DNA of 64,000 nt from Allostella vacuolata (GCA_006739055.1 AP019702.1:2471388-2535387); one strand, 5' to 3'. Numbered from the stretch's first letter, positions 8,444 through 17,048 are shown. Program-made: numbers and translations. The notes: generated from the sequence alone by a model not told the origin.

Positions 8444-9667
8444 TCAGATTCCTGGGTCACCGCCTCCATCCGCTGCCCGAACGCGCGAGTCCATCTCCAG
8501 TCCGGGCAGCAGCGCGAGCAGGTCGGGCAATGGCATCTTGCGGGCGACCCAATATCCTTGAAGGCAAGTCACGCCGGCCTCTTGAGCGAGACGAACATCC
8601 CCGGCGTGTTCGACACCCTCCGCCGTCACGGCAATGCCGCTTCGTCGGCCGAGATCGGCCAGGGCGAAGTAGATGCTCCGGGCCTTCAGGGACGTACGGG
8701 CCTGCCGCACGATCTCCATGTCGATCTTGAGCTCGGTCACCGGCAGGTTGGCGAGCTGCACCAGGCCGCTCTGGCGTTGCCCGACATCGTCCAGCGACAG
8801 GCCGAAGCCCGCCAGCCGGAGCTTCGCCAGGGCACCCAGTGCCTCTGCCGAGGAATCGTAGATCGCGTCCTCGGTCAATTCGAGCAGGACGCACGAGGAT
8901 GGGATCGAGGCCATGGCGGCCTTGCGGATCATTCGCGGCACGAAATCGGCCGCCAGTACCGCTTCGATCGGCACATTGATGCTGACAGGTCCCTGGAAGC
9001 CGGCTGCGCGCCACGCCGCGCATGCCGCGGTGGCTTCAGCCGCAACGGCGTAGGTGAGGTCGCTCAGCAGGCCCGCCTGTTGGGCGGCCGCGACGATCCC
9101 GGGCGGTGCGATCGACCCGAGCCCCGGCCAGATGTTGCCAAGCAGGGCTTCGGCTCCGGCGAACGCGAAGCTTCGGGCGTCGACCTTGGGCTGGTAGGTC
9201 ACCGGCACGCATCCGGCCGCCATCGCCGAGCTCAGCGCCGCGGCGATCGCCTCGGGTCCCAGCCCGTCCGAGGGCGCGAGGCGCGGTTCCAATGGGTCGA
9301 TCGCGATCAGGCCCAACAGCGCGTCGACATCGATCGGCTTGGCGAGCGCTCCATTCACCTGGACCCCGGCGCGTCGGGCGGCGAGTGCCGCGACATGCAG
9401 CACCGCATCGCCGTGGCCGCTGATCAGTATGATGCGGAGCGAGAGGTTCATGGCGCTGATCCTGTGCAGCAGGTCGACGCCGTCGATGACCGGCATGGAC
9501 AGGTCAAGAATGAGAATGTCCACCGTCCGCAGCCGCTCCTCGGACGCGGCGCCCCCATCGCCTGCGAGTTCGACGTGGTGGCCGGCCGCCGCAAGGGATT
9601 CGGCCAGCTCCTCCCGCAGCGCGACATCGTCATCCAGAAGCAGGATGGTCCGCCCGGCAATGCTCAT
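8444..9667 (-). CDS. response regulator with receiver and EAL domains (EAL motif partly degenerate)
   Basis: 407 residues. The start overlaps the stop of the upstream receiver gene as ATGA. Residues about 8-120 form a receiver (LLLDDD, phospho-Asp in LILDLSMPVIDG, Lys in LAKPID). Residues about 150-395 form an EAL c-di-GMP phosphodiesterase-like domain. Conserved acids and ligands are present in AEALL, INVP, LELTED, SLDDVG, ELKID, TAEGVEH and LQGYW. Two features depart from active enzymes. The Arg of ExLxR is replaced by Gly (EALLG), and the loop normally reading DFGTGYSS is VGQRQSG. It may therefore bind c-di-GMP without turning it over, or be weakly active. The layout resembles RocR (REC-EAL). 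It is the last gene of the signalling island. Confidence 0.88.
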   Translation of the reverse strand: MSIAGRTILLLDDDVALREELAESLAAAGHHVELAGDGGAASEERLRTVDILILDLSMPVIDGVDLLHRISAMNLSLRIILISGHGDAVLHVAALAARRAGVQVNGALAKPIDVDALLGLIAIDPLEPRLAPSDGLGPEAIAAALSSAMAAGCVPVTYQPKVDARSFAFAGAEALLGNIWPGLGSIAPPGIVAAAQQAGLLSDLTYAVAAEATAACAAWRAAGFQGPVSINVPIEAVLAADFVPRMIRKAAMASIPSSCVLLELTEDAIYDSSAEALGALAKLRLAGFGLSLDDVGQRQSGLVQLANLPVTELKIDMEIVRQARTSLKARSIYFALADLGRRSGIAVTAEGVEHAGDVRLAQEAGVTCLQGYWVARKMPLPDLLALLPGLEMDSRVRAADGGGDPGI

Positions 9668-10068
9668 GATGCCTCGCCCCGATATGGTCCGGCCGGCAAT
9701 GCGCCGGTCATGCGATCCAGTTCGGCGACCAGCGCGTCCGGATCGATCGGCTTCGTGAACAGACGGTCGGCATCGAACTCCGCAGGGGTCATCGTCTCCC
9801 AGATGTGCCCCGTCACGACGACGACGTACCGCGGCCGCAGGTGGGCCGGCAGGCGGCGGACACGTGCGATCAGTTCCTCGCCCGTCATCCCGGGCATCCT
9901 CAGGTCCGTCATCAGGAAGGTTGGAGAGAACCCCGATTCCAGCAGGCGAAGGGCTTCCGGCCCGGAGTTGACGATACGCGCGCTCCATCCCAGCGCGATG
10001 AAGAACTCGGCGATTTCCTCGGCGAGTTCCGGCTCGTCGTCGCAGATGAGCACGGATCTGGGGGGCAT
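9664..10068 (-). CDS. single-domain response regulator (CheY-like receiver)
   Basis: 134 residues making one complete receiver domain and nothing more. The acidic pocket is in LICDDEPE, the phospho-acceptor Asp in LMTDLRMPGMTG, the switch Thr in VVVTGH and the conserved Lys in LFTKPID. With no output domain it should act as a phosphate shuttle or sink, or by protein contact. It starts 14 bases after the end of the second histidine kinase. It overlaps the receiver-EAL gene by four bases, so the three are almost certainly co-transcribed and translationally coupled. The likely phosphodonor is one of the two kinases upstream. Confidence 0.9.
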   Translation of the reverse strand: MPPRSVLICDDEPELAEEIAEFFIALGWSARIVNSGPEALRLLESGFSPTFLMTDLRMPGMTGEELIARVRRLPAHLRPRYVVVVTGHIWETMTPAEFDADRLFTKPIDPDALVAELDRMTGALPAGPYRGEAS

Positions 10069-10082
10069 GACGGCTCTCGCGG

Positions 10083-11834
10083 TCAGGACGGGCCTCCGGG
10101 CGCAGCGCAGTCGGGAATCTGGAAGGGCACCGTGATGACGAAGGTGGCGCCGTCGTCGCGGTTGCCGCCGACGATCTCGCCCGCCATGTCCCGGACAATC
10201 TTGCGGGCAAGCGCCAGGCCGAGGCCGGTTCCCTTCTCCGCCGGCTTGGTGGTCACCAGCGGCTGAAAGAGACGGTCCAGGACGATCTGGGCGATGCCGC
10301 CGGCGTTGTCGGAGACGGAAATTGCCACCACGCTCCCCTCGATCTTCGCCGAAACATGGACCGTGAGGGGTGCCGAGGAGCGGCGCGGGCCTTCGGCGAA
10401 GGCGTCCTTGGAGTTGACCAGCAGGTTCACGATGACCTGCTCGAACATCGTCTGGTCGCCGCTGACCTCGATGCCCGCAGGAAGGTCGAAGCTGCCCAGC
10501 AGGGCGATCCCGGCCAGGCGATACTGGTTGGCCACGAAGCCGATGGCGAGGTCCAATGCGGGACGCAGGGGAAAGTGCTGATTCTGGGATGACGGGAGGC
10601 GCCCGTACCGGCGAATCTGGTCGGTGATCCGTTGGGCCCGCTCGACCTGCCCGACGATCCTGACGAGTTTCGATGCGGTCACGTCCCGGCCGATACTCCG
10701 GTCGAGTCCGCGCAGCGCATTCTCCGCGGCGAGCCTGATGACGGACAGCGGCTGGTTGAGTTCGTGGCCGATGGCCGATGCCATCTCGCCGAGCGAGGCG
10801 AGCTTCGAGGCATGGACCAGCTGCAGCTCGGTATCGCGAAGCTTGGTGAGGTCCGCCATCGCGATCAGCTTCACCGGCTCGGCCTGCCAGACCATGTCGC
10901 GGACGACGGTCAGCAGCGAGAGAATTCTTCCATCCGGGCGATTGAGAACGAGCGGCTTGCGATCCTCGCCCTGGTCGGATTCCGTCTCGCCCGACACCGC
11001 CAATGCCGCGGAGGTCAGCGCCGCCCAGTCGGGATGGCCACCGTCCGATCCGATGAGCGACCGTGCCCTGGGGTTGGCGAACAGGACCTCGCGGGTGCCT
11101 GGCCGGACCAGGACGATGCCGGCGGGCACGGCATCGATCAGGCTCTTCAGACTCGTCTCCAGACCCTGCTGGGCCGCCCGCGCGGTCCGGATCTCGCCGA
11201 GGGCTCTGCGATCCCGCCGCAGCTGCAGGAGGAGCAGCATGATCAGCACGCCGCCCGATCCGAATCCCAGCACGACCGGGATCGTCGCCGGGGTCTCCGC
11301 CAGCTGGCGCTCCCGCTCCCCGATCTGCTCGTTGAAGAGAACCGATTCCCGCAGCATGGTCTTGAGGATCGGTCCGTATGGCTCCAGCTCGTCGCGCCAG
11401 CGGCTGACCGCGCTGGCTCGCGCCGCAGCGTCGGGCGGGAGGGACTGCAGCTGGTCCAGGCAGGTTTCCAGAAGCCTCTCGATCTCCTGAATTCGCGGCT
11501 TGAACAGATCGATCTGGGCGATCATGCGACCCTCCTCCGAATCATAGAGGATCGGCAGACGCGACAGCAGTATCTCCATGCGCAACGACAGGTCGGCGAG
11601 CTGGGCGTCGCCGGGGATGACCCGGGCGATCTCCAGGGCCATGTGCGTATTCACGAACTCGAGCTCGGCCTGGTATGCGACCCAGCCCGAGGTGCGAATG
11701 CTGGTGGCCAGGAGAGCCTGCTGCGCGCTCTGCGAGCGGTACAGTTCCAGCGTGGCGACCAACATCCCGATACTGGTTGCGATCAGCATCGCCGTAATGG
11801 CCCAGCCAGGCCGGTACGCCGAGCTAGTCGACAA
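10083..11834 (-). CDS. membrane sensor histidine kinase (HELNQPL-type)
   Basis: No ATG gives a complete N-terminus. I propose a TTG start at 11834, inside the last codons of the upstream gene with a GGGAG ahead of it, giving 583 residues; the next ATG is at 11789. Order: TM1 (about 11-32), extracytoplasmic helical region (33-180), TM2 (about 181-200), a PAS-like domain (about 225-330), the H-box GHELNQPLSVIRLAAE (His near 354), and HATPase with NLLVNSKDAF, SVSDNAGGIA and GTGLGLALARKI. The H-box is of the DctB-like class. The SUOX-like secreted protein encoded just upstream could be its ligand-sensing partner. The receiver gene follows 14 bases after the stop. Confidence 0.87.
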   Translation of the reverse strand: MSTSSAYRPGWAITAMLIATSIGMLVATLELYRSQSAQQALLATSIRTSGWVAYQAELEFVNTHMALEIARVIPGDAQLADLSLRMEILLSRLPILYDSEEGRMIAQIDLFKPRIQEIERLLETCLDQLQSLPPDAAARASAVSRWRDELEPYGPILKTMLRESVLFNEQIGERERQLAETPATIPVVLGFGSGGVLIMLLLLQLRRDRRALGEIRTARAAQQGLETSLKSLIDAVPAGIVLVRPGTREVLFANPRARSLIGSDGGHPDWAALTSAALAVSGETESDQGEDRKPLVLNRPDGRILSLLTVVRDMVWQAEPVKLIAMADLTKLRDTELQLVHASKLASLGEMASAIGHELNQPLSVIRLAAENALRGLDRSIGRDVTASKLVRIVGQVERAQRITDQIRRYGRLPSSQNQHFPLRPALDLAIGFVANQYRLAGIALLGSFDLPAGIEVSGDQTMFEQVIVNLLVNSKDAFAEGPRRSSAPLTVHVSAKIEGSVVAISVSDNAGGIAQIVLDRLFQPLVTTKPAEKGTGLGLALARKIVRDMAGEIVGGNRDDGATFVITVPFQIPDCAAPGGPS

Positions 11835-12336
11835 GGAATTCGATCTCCCGCACCTGCCACACCATGCGCTGCGTGTAGAGTCCTCCTCGCAGCTCCGGAT
11901 GGCTGTCGATCGGATAGATGATCCAGAACGGCCCCTTGTTGCGGAGCCGCATCGGCTCGTCGTCCTGGTAGAGGGCGACGATGGGGGCATACCGGTCCAG
12001 GTCGGATCGCGGGATCACCGCCGTATACGCATTGTGCGCCGTCACCCGAGCCTCGACGACCGTCCTGGCGACGAGCCTCGCGACATCGGAGAGGGCAGGG
12101 CCCCGGAATCGCTGGATTCCCGGCATCCAGGGCGTACCGGTGACGACCTGCCGGTGTGGCATCGCGTCCAGCCGGGAACGCTCCAGGATCAGGTGTCCCA
12201 CCGGTTGGCCGGCTCGGTCGGTCCAGCGCAGGACCAGGCGCGGCTCGGCCGCGTGCGCCAGGTGCGACCACGGGGCCGAGAGGACCAGGATGGCCGCGAC
12301 CATCCACGCGACGGGCCATGGCCACCGGCTGCTCAT
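11824..12336 (-). CDS. secreted SUOX-like (molybdopterin-binding oxidoreductase fold) protein
   Basis: 170 residues with a Sec signal peptide ending near LAHAAEP (about 29). The mature part has GTPWMPGIQRFRGPALSDV, VTAHNAYTAVIPRSDL, LYQDDEPMRLRNKGPFW and IIYPIDSHPEL. This is the pattern of small periplasmic proteins annotated as oxidoreductase molybdopterin-binding. I see no cysteine in the mature protein that could coordinate molybdenum as in sulfite oxidase, so an enzymatic role is doubtful and a sensory role is more likely. The gene overlaps the preceding kinase stop by four bases (ATGA) and contains the proposed TTG start of the next kinase in its final codons. It is thus locked between two kinases. 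Confidence 0.75.
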   Translation of the reverse strand: MSSRWPWPVAWMVAAILVLSAPWSHLAHAAEPRLVLRWTDRAGQPVGHLILERSRLDAMPHRQVVTGTPWMPGIQRFRGPALSDVARLVARTVVEARVTAHNAYTAVIPRSDLDRYAPIVALYQDDEPMRLRNKGPFWIIYPIDSHPELRGGLYTQRMVWQVREIEFLVD

Positions 12337-15137
12337 CGTTGCCGGCCCGCTTCGGCAACATCAACCAGGGGCGCGCCGGCGCTCGCGGTGGCATTCCGCA
12401 CACCGGGCGCCTCGGCGTTGCCGAGCGCCGGGAGCTCGATCGTGAACACGGCGCCATTCCTGGCGTTGGCGGCGACGATCGTGGCGCCCATGTCGCGGAG
12501 GATCCCGTAGCTGATGGAAAGGCCGAGCCCGGTACCCTTGTTGACGGGCTTGGTCGTGTAGAAAGGCTCGAACACCCGCTCCAGGGAATCCTCGGCTATG
12601 CCCACTCCGTTGTCCTCCACGGAGATCCGGACACCCAGCGGGCAGGGCACTGCAGCCAGCTCGATCCGGCCGCTGGTCGTGCGCCCCGCCTCGATCGAGG
12701 CTGCGATCGCGTCGGCGGCATTGAGCAGGAGATTGATGAGAACCTGTTCGAGCAGCACGACATGGCCCAGGACCGGCGGCAGGCGGTCGGCGACCCGAAG
12801 CACCACCTGGATGCCGGCCCGGCGAAGCTGCTGCTGCACCATGGATGCCGCACCGCCGATGGCCGCTTCCACCTGCATCGGCGCGGCCGACTCGCTGGTC
12901 TTGCGGCCGAAGATGCGCATGTGCGAGATCACGGCGCCGGCCCGGTCGACCTGCCCGACGATCCGGCCGAGCCGTTCCCGCAATTCCCCCGCTGGGAGCT
13001 CGCCGGCCCGGGCGCGGTTCGCGAGGTTCGTCGCGGCGAGCTTGATGATGCTGAGCGGCTGGTTGAGTTCATGGGCGATACCGGTCGCCATCTCGCCCAG
13101 GCTTGCGAGCTTGGCTGCCTGCAGCAACTGCAACTGTGCCTCCTTGCGGTCGGTGATGTCGATCAGCACCCCAGTGGCTTCCGCGGCCCGGCCATCGGCC
13201 GCCTTGGTCGCGACCAGGGTGTTGAACACCCATCGGTAGCGGCCGTCCCGTCCCCGCAGACGGTATTCGTGACTGACGCTTTCGCACTCGGACAGCTGTG
13301 CGAATGCCGCCCTTACGGCACCCGCATCGTCGGGGTGGATCGCGCTGTTCCACCAACCTGGCTGCCTTGCTTCCGCTTCGCTGAATCCCAAGATCCGTTC
13401 GATCGAACCGTTCAACGAATCCAGGTGTCCTCTCCGCCCTTCCTCCAGGGACAGGGCGTACAGGATGACCGGGGCATGCCGGAGGATGGCATCCAGCTGC
13501 CGGCGATAGGTCTCGGTACTCTCGCGCTCGCTCCGGATCGCAGCGCCGGCGAAACGCACACCGCGGCGGATCTGCGCCAGTTCCTCGACCGATCCCGGCG
13601 AGGGGGAGTTGGTGGCCGGGGCTCGGTCTATGAGCCGCACCGCTGCGTTTGCCATCTGCGACAGGACGCTCCCGATCCGCCCGGCTATCCAGATCGCCAC
13701 GACGGTTGCGATCGCGACGAAGCCGGCGATTGCCAGGAACAGGCGCAGCTGCACCCATCGCGCCGCCAGGATGGCCTCGGTTGGCAGGAATGCGCCGACG
13801 ATGGTCCATCCCGGCATTGCGTCGACCGAGGTGGCCTCGACCACCACGACATCGCGATAGCTTGCCATCAGCGAGGTGCCGATGCCATGGGACGTGAGGA
13901 GATGCGGCCCGCCCGACAGGGATGCGACGCCGCCATCATCGAGCGCCCGGCGGACTCTGGCCGTGGCGTCCCCGGCACCCAGTTCGGCCGTGATCACTCC
14001 CTTGCGATCGACCAGGCTCACCGCGTGCTGGTGGCTGTCGATCGCGCGGAACGCGCGCCCGAACACCCGGACGTTCACGGTCGCGTAGATGCCTGCACCG
14101 ATCCCCGGGATCGGCATCGTCAGATCCAGATGGGGCTCGCGATTTCCGTCGCCGCGATGGATGTCGCTCAGTCGGACCCCCGCGCGCTGGATCTCGAGAA
14201 ATCGCTCCGGAGTGAGCGACGGCGGACCGCCTCGGTCGCCGTATCGGGAACGGACCCGGCCTTCGGCGTCGAACACGAAGATCGACTCGAACTCGTCGGC
14301 GAGCAGACCGAGGTCGGATGCCATGAGCGTCGGCCGGCCGGAAGCCAGAACCTCACGGCTCACGGCGAGCAGGGCCGTCTGCCGGCTCGCCATCCAGGTC
14401 GCGAGCGTGGCATCGACGGTCTCCGCAGCGCTGGCGAGGTTCGCCCGGCCGTGCCGCAGGATCTCCCGTTCCCGCTCCCGGCTGTCGATGGACAGGAAGA
14501 GCAGGGCCGGAACCAGCGTGAACGTGAGGAGGATCGTCAGGGTTGCCGCCTGGGCCGAGACCGGAGGCGGCGAGAGCCTCTGGAGCGGGCGGGCGGCGAG
14601 GATCGCGAGATAGAGCAGTTCGGCGATCAGCACGTTCGCGAGCCCGTTGATCGTCTGCTTCGCGATCACCAGCCCGAGCGACGTGCCATCCATGCCCATC
14701 AGGCCGCCATAGGTGACGAGCAGGAGGGGCCCGCCGACCAGGATCCAGAAGACGAAATCGACGATCAGGGGCGGCGCGCGGCGCCACAGCGTGGCGAGGG
14801 CCAGGCCCTCCAGGGACCAGACGAGCCAGGACCATGGATGCAGCCAGAGCGCGAACGTCCAGCCGCTGGCGAGCGCGACGGCCGTGAAGGTCGGGCCGCT
14901 GCCGAGCAGCCGCAGGCCGAGCAGGGCGATCGCGTTGCCGAACAGGAAGTGCAGGCCCCAGCCAAGCGGAACCTCGACCATGTTCGCGAGAAGCCCGGCC
15001 ACGCCGAGGCCGATCGCACCCCACCATGCCCGGGACGCAGGCATCGCTGCCCGGTCCGGGGTCGCGTTCGTCGCGCCGGCCGAAGCGTCAAATACCCCAT
15101 GCCATGGTGTCGAAGCGAAGCGGGGGCTGGTGCTCAT
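12333..15137 (-). CDS. large multi-domain sensor histidine kinase (multi-TM, Cache-like, HAMP, PAS)
   Basis: About 934 residues if the ATG at 15137 is used; neither it nor the ATG at 15044 has a clear ribosome-binding site. Residues about 35-250 are a bundle of hydrophobic segments resembling an integral membrane sensory (MASE-like) region. Residues about 265-455 form a periplasmic Cache-like sensor. A further TM (about 465-488) and a HAMP-like linker follow. The PAS domain (about 545-665) has HPDDAGAVRAAF and a DITDRKEAQ exit. The H-box AHELNQPLSIIKLAATN has His near 690. The ATPase has LLLNAADAI, VEDNGVGIA and GTGLGLSIS. It is the first gene of the five-gene signalling operon, and it is divergent from the receiver-winged-helix gene at 15484. 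Confidence 0.88.
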   Translation of the reverse strand: MSTSPRFASTPWHGVFDASAGATNATPDRAAMPASRAWWGAIGLGVAGLLANMVEVPLGWGLHFLFGNAIALLGLRLLGSGPTFTAVALASGWTFALWLHPWSWLVWSLEGLALATLWRRAPPLIVDFVFWILVGGPLLLVTYGGLMGMDGTSLGLVIAKQTINGLANVLIAELLYLAILAARPLQRLSPPPVSAQAATLTILLTFTLVPALLFLSIDSREREREILRHGRANLASAAETVDATLATWMASRQTALLAVSREVLASGRPTLMASDLGLLADEFESIFVFDAEGRVRSRYGDRGGPPSLTPERFLEIQRAGVRLSDIHRGDGNREPHLDLTMPIPGIGAGIYATVNVRVFGRAFRAIDSHQHAVSLVDRKGVITAELGAGDATARVRRALDDGGVASLSGGPHLLTSHGIGTSLMASYRDVVVVEATSVDAMPGWTIVGAFLPTEAILAARWVQLRLFLAIAGFVAIATVVAIWIAGRIGSVLSQMANAAVRLIDRAPATNSPSPGSVEELAQIRRGVRFAGAAIRSERESTETYRRQLDAILRHAPVILYALSLEEGRRGHLDSLNGSIERILGFSEAEARQPGWWNSAIHPDDAGAVRAAFAQLSECESVSHEYRLRGRDGRYRWVFNTLVATKAADGRAAEATGVLIDITDRKEAQLQLLQAAKLASLGEMATGIAHELNQPLSIIKLAATNLANRARAGELPAGELRERLGRIVGQVDRAGAVISHMRIFGRKTSESAAPMQVEAAIGGAASMVQQQLRRAGIQVVLRVADRLPPVLGHVVLLEQVLINLLLNAADAIAASIEAGRTTSGRIELAAVPCPLGVRISVEDNGVGIAEDSLERVFEPFYTTKPVNKGTGLGLSISYGILRDMGATIVAANARNGAVFTIELPALGNAEAPGVRNATASAGAPLVDVAEAGRQR

Positions 15138-15483
15138 TCGGGCTGGTGCGCGCTGGCGGGAAAGGCTTCGATAGCGGGTACCCACCGGAGGGAGGCACCG
15201 GGAACGTGTCGTTCGACCATGTCGTGCCGCCGTACCGATCCGGTCGCGATGTCCGACATGTCCTCAGGCTCCGGGCATTGTCCAGCTTGGGCAGGACTAC
15301 GTGTGCGGCTACATACCATTGCGGTTGCGGATATCGAGGAGAACATAATCCGGAGTGGACGCGTGCAAGCAATAGTTATTATATGTTGATATTATGCGAC
15401 ATTAGGAGGTTCTGCGCGGAGCGCTTGGCGATGGCGCGCCGGTCGGTCATGCTGGCCAGACCTGACTCGAAGGCCACTGCCGC
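15138..15483. promoter_or_regulatory. divergent intergenic region of the signalling island
   Basis: 346 bases separate the large kinase (minus) from the receiver-winged-helix regulator (plus). No credible gene is seen. The stretch at about 15370-15405 is strikingly A+T-rich for this genome (ATAGTTATTATATG, then TATTATGC) and is the probable promoter core, at least for the plus-strand gene. A short AGGAGG at 15405-15410 is too far from the ATG at 15484 to serve it. I could not settle exact -35 and -10 pairs. Confidence 0.45.
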
Positions 15484-16293
15484 ATGAAGGTCGCAACAGA
15501 CGGCTCGGCATCCCCCGACGTACTCGTCGTGGACGACGATCCGGCGTTCCTCGACGAGATCGTGGAGGGGCTGGAGCAGGAGGGCATCAATGCCGCCGCC
15601 AGCCGCTCGGCCGACGACGCGGTCGCGATCGTCTCTGCCGGGCCGCCGGTGCGGGTGGTCGTCACGGATCTTCACATGCCGGGCGGAAGCGGGCTCGAGC
15701 TTCTCCAGCGGCTGTCGGCCCTGGACTTGCCTGTGCGGCCGGTCGCGATCGTCATCACCGGCAGGGCCTCGGTGGAGCACGCCATCGCGGCGCTGCGGCT
15801 GAACGCCGTCGACTTCCTGCGCAAACCCCTCTCCGCCGGCGAAGTGGCGGCGGCTATCCGCCGTGCGCGTTCGCTCGTCGATGTGCGGCCGGCGGGGGCG
15901 AGGCCGGCGGCGGCAGGCCGTGACACGGGCGACCAGACGCGGGCACAGCTCCAGGCGATGATCGATGTCCGGGTCGAGCGCGATCGGGTATTCGGCAACA
16001 CCCTGTTCCCGGACCCCACCTGGAGGATCATGCTCGATCTCGCGCTGGCGGAATCGACCGGCCGCAAGATGTCGGTGAGCAGCCTGTGCCTTGCCTCCGG
16101 CGTTCCACCGACAACCGCGCTACGCCGGCTCCACAGCCTGGAGGTGCGCGGCCTCATCCGGCGCGAACAGGACGAGACGGACCTGCGTCGGGTGTGGATC
16201 TTTCTGACCGAGCACGGGCATGGTGAAATGCGCCGATTCCTGAACCGGGTCGCCTCGGCGCCGGAGGAGGCAGGGCGGCCGATCCAGCAATAG
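15484..16293 (+). CDS. response regulator: receiver plus C-terminal winged-helix (MarR-like) domain
   Basis: 269 residues; an in-frame TGA six codons upstream fixes the ATG at 15484 as first start. Residues about 12-125 are a receiver (VVDDDPAF, phospho-Asp in VVTDLHMPGGSG, Lys in LRKPL). After a linker, residues about 165-260 hold LFPDPTWRIMLDLALAE, then SVSSLCLASGVPPTTALRRL and RRVWIFLTEHG. This is the pattern of winged-helix domains common in alphaproteobacterial regulators. It probably binds DNA, and being divergent from the kinase operon it may control that operon. The stop codon lies inside the first unit of a 19-bp tandem repeat. Confidence 0.87.
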   Translation: MKVATDGSASPDVLVVDDDPAFLDEIVEGLEQEGINAAASRSADDAVAIVSAGPPVRVVVTDLHMPGGSGLELLQRLSALDLPVRPVAIVITGRASVEHAIAALRLNAVDFLRKPLSAGEVAAAIRRARSLVDVRPAGARPAAAGRDTGDQTRAQLQAMIDVRVERDRVFGNTLFPDPTWRIMLDLALAESTGRKMSVSSLCLASGVPPTTALRRLHSLEVRGLIRREQDETDLRRVWIFLTEHGHGEMRRFLNRVASAPEEAGRPIQQ

Positions 16294-16359
16294 GGGACCG
16301 ATCCAGCAATAGGGGACCCGGCCAGCAATAGGGGACCGGGCCAGCAATAGGGAACCGGG
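16284..16359. repeat. four tandem copies of a 19-bp unit spanning a stop codon
   Basis: Units begin at 16284, 16303, 16322 and 16341, and each starts CCAGCAATAGGG. The first copy contains the last codons and TAG stop of the receiver-winged-helix gene; the others lie downstream. Units differ only at their last few bases and at one position in the fourth. The 19-bp period is not a multiple of three, so expansion would not lengthen the protein. It is too short and regular to be a CRISPR array. Confidence 0.9.
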
Positions 16360-16394
16360 GCGGACTGCCCGGGGCTGGCGGCGACCGCCGGCGA

Positions 16395-17048
16395 TCAGCG
16401 GATGCCCAGATACTTGTGCGTCTGCAGGCTGAGGCGCCAGCGCGGGTGGTCGAGGCAGTACTGGACGGCAAGCGCGGTGTTGGCCGCCGCGTCGGGGCCG
16501 TCGAGCGGCTGGAGGGAGAAGCGCTCGAAGGCGAGATGCTCGAAGGCGGCCGGCGGCGGCGCGTCGGGCTGGGGGTAGACCAGCTTCAGCTCGTGCCCGG
16601 CGCGGACGCGCAGTTCGGTCGTGCCCTTCGGGCTGACGCAGATCCAGTCGAGGCCGGGCGGCGGATCGACGGTGCCGTTGGTTTCCACCGCCACCTCGAA
16701 GCCGCGGGCGTGCAGGGCCTCGACCAGGGCTTCGTCGACCTGGAGCAGGGGCTCGCCGCCGGTCAGGACGCACAGGCGATTCGCCTGGCCATCGCCCCCC
16801 CGCCCGTCGCCCCAATGCCGGGCGATCGCGTCGGCCAGCCCGTCGGCGTCGGCGTGGCGGCCGCCACCCGGACCATCGATGCCGACGAAATCGGTGTCGC
16901 AGAAGCGGCATTGGGCGGTGGCGCGGTCGGCCTCCCGCCCGGACCACAGGTTGCAGCCCGCGAATCGGCAGAAGACGGCGGCGCGGCCGGCATGGGCGCC
17001 CTCACCCTGGAGGGTCAGGAAGATTTCCTTGACGGCGTAGCCGGTCAT
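16395..17048 (-). CDS. queE: 7-carboxy-7-deazaguanine synthase
   Basis: 217 residues from the ATG at 17048 (MTGYAVKEIFLTLQGEG); an upstream in-frame ATG adds 20 unrelated residues. QueE is a radical-SAM enzyme that converts carboxytetrahydropterin to 7-carboxy-7-deazaguanine for queuosine-type tRNA modification. The cluster motif is the QueE form CX14CX2C: the first Cys is in FAGCNLW and the last two in QCRFC. Further landmarks are VLTGGEPLLQVD (SAM binding) and VAVETNGT, and the end reads SLQTHKYLGI as in characterised QueE proteins. No queC or queD gene is nearby. It is convergent with the receiver-winged-helix gene. Confidence 0.93.
   Translation of the reverse strand: MTGYAVKEIFLTLQGEGAHAGRAAVFCRFAGCNLWSGREADRATAQCRFCDTDFVGIDGPGGGRHADADGLADAIARHWGDGRGGDGQANRLCVLTGGEPLLQVDEALVEALHARGFEVAVETNGTVDPPPGLDWICVSPKGTTELRVRAGHELKLVYPQPDAPPPAAFEHLAFERFSLQPLDGPDAAANTALAVQYCLDHPRWRLSLQTHKYLGIR

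Noticed and set aside
12156..15389. Very long open frame on the plus strand opposite the kinase genes (over 1000 codons)
   Set aside because: Composition is Arg/Gly/Asp/His-rich without any domain. It is the usual antisense shadow in high G+C DNA, and the opposite strand has clear kinase motifs.
15026..15487. 153-codon open frame in the divergent control region
   Set aside because: Codon content is unlike neighbouring genes, it covers the probable promoter and it overlaps both flanking genes.
16284..16359. Possible small CRISPR array
   Set aside because: Unit is 19 bp with no spacer; simple tandem repeat. No true array was found in the window despite cas3 at the edge.
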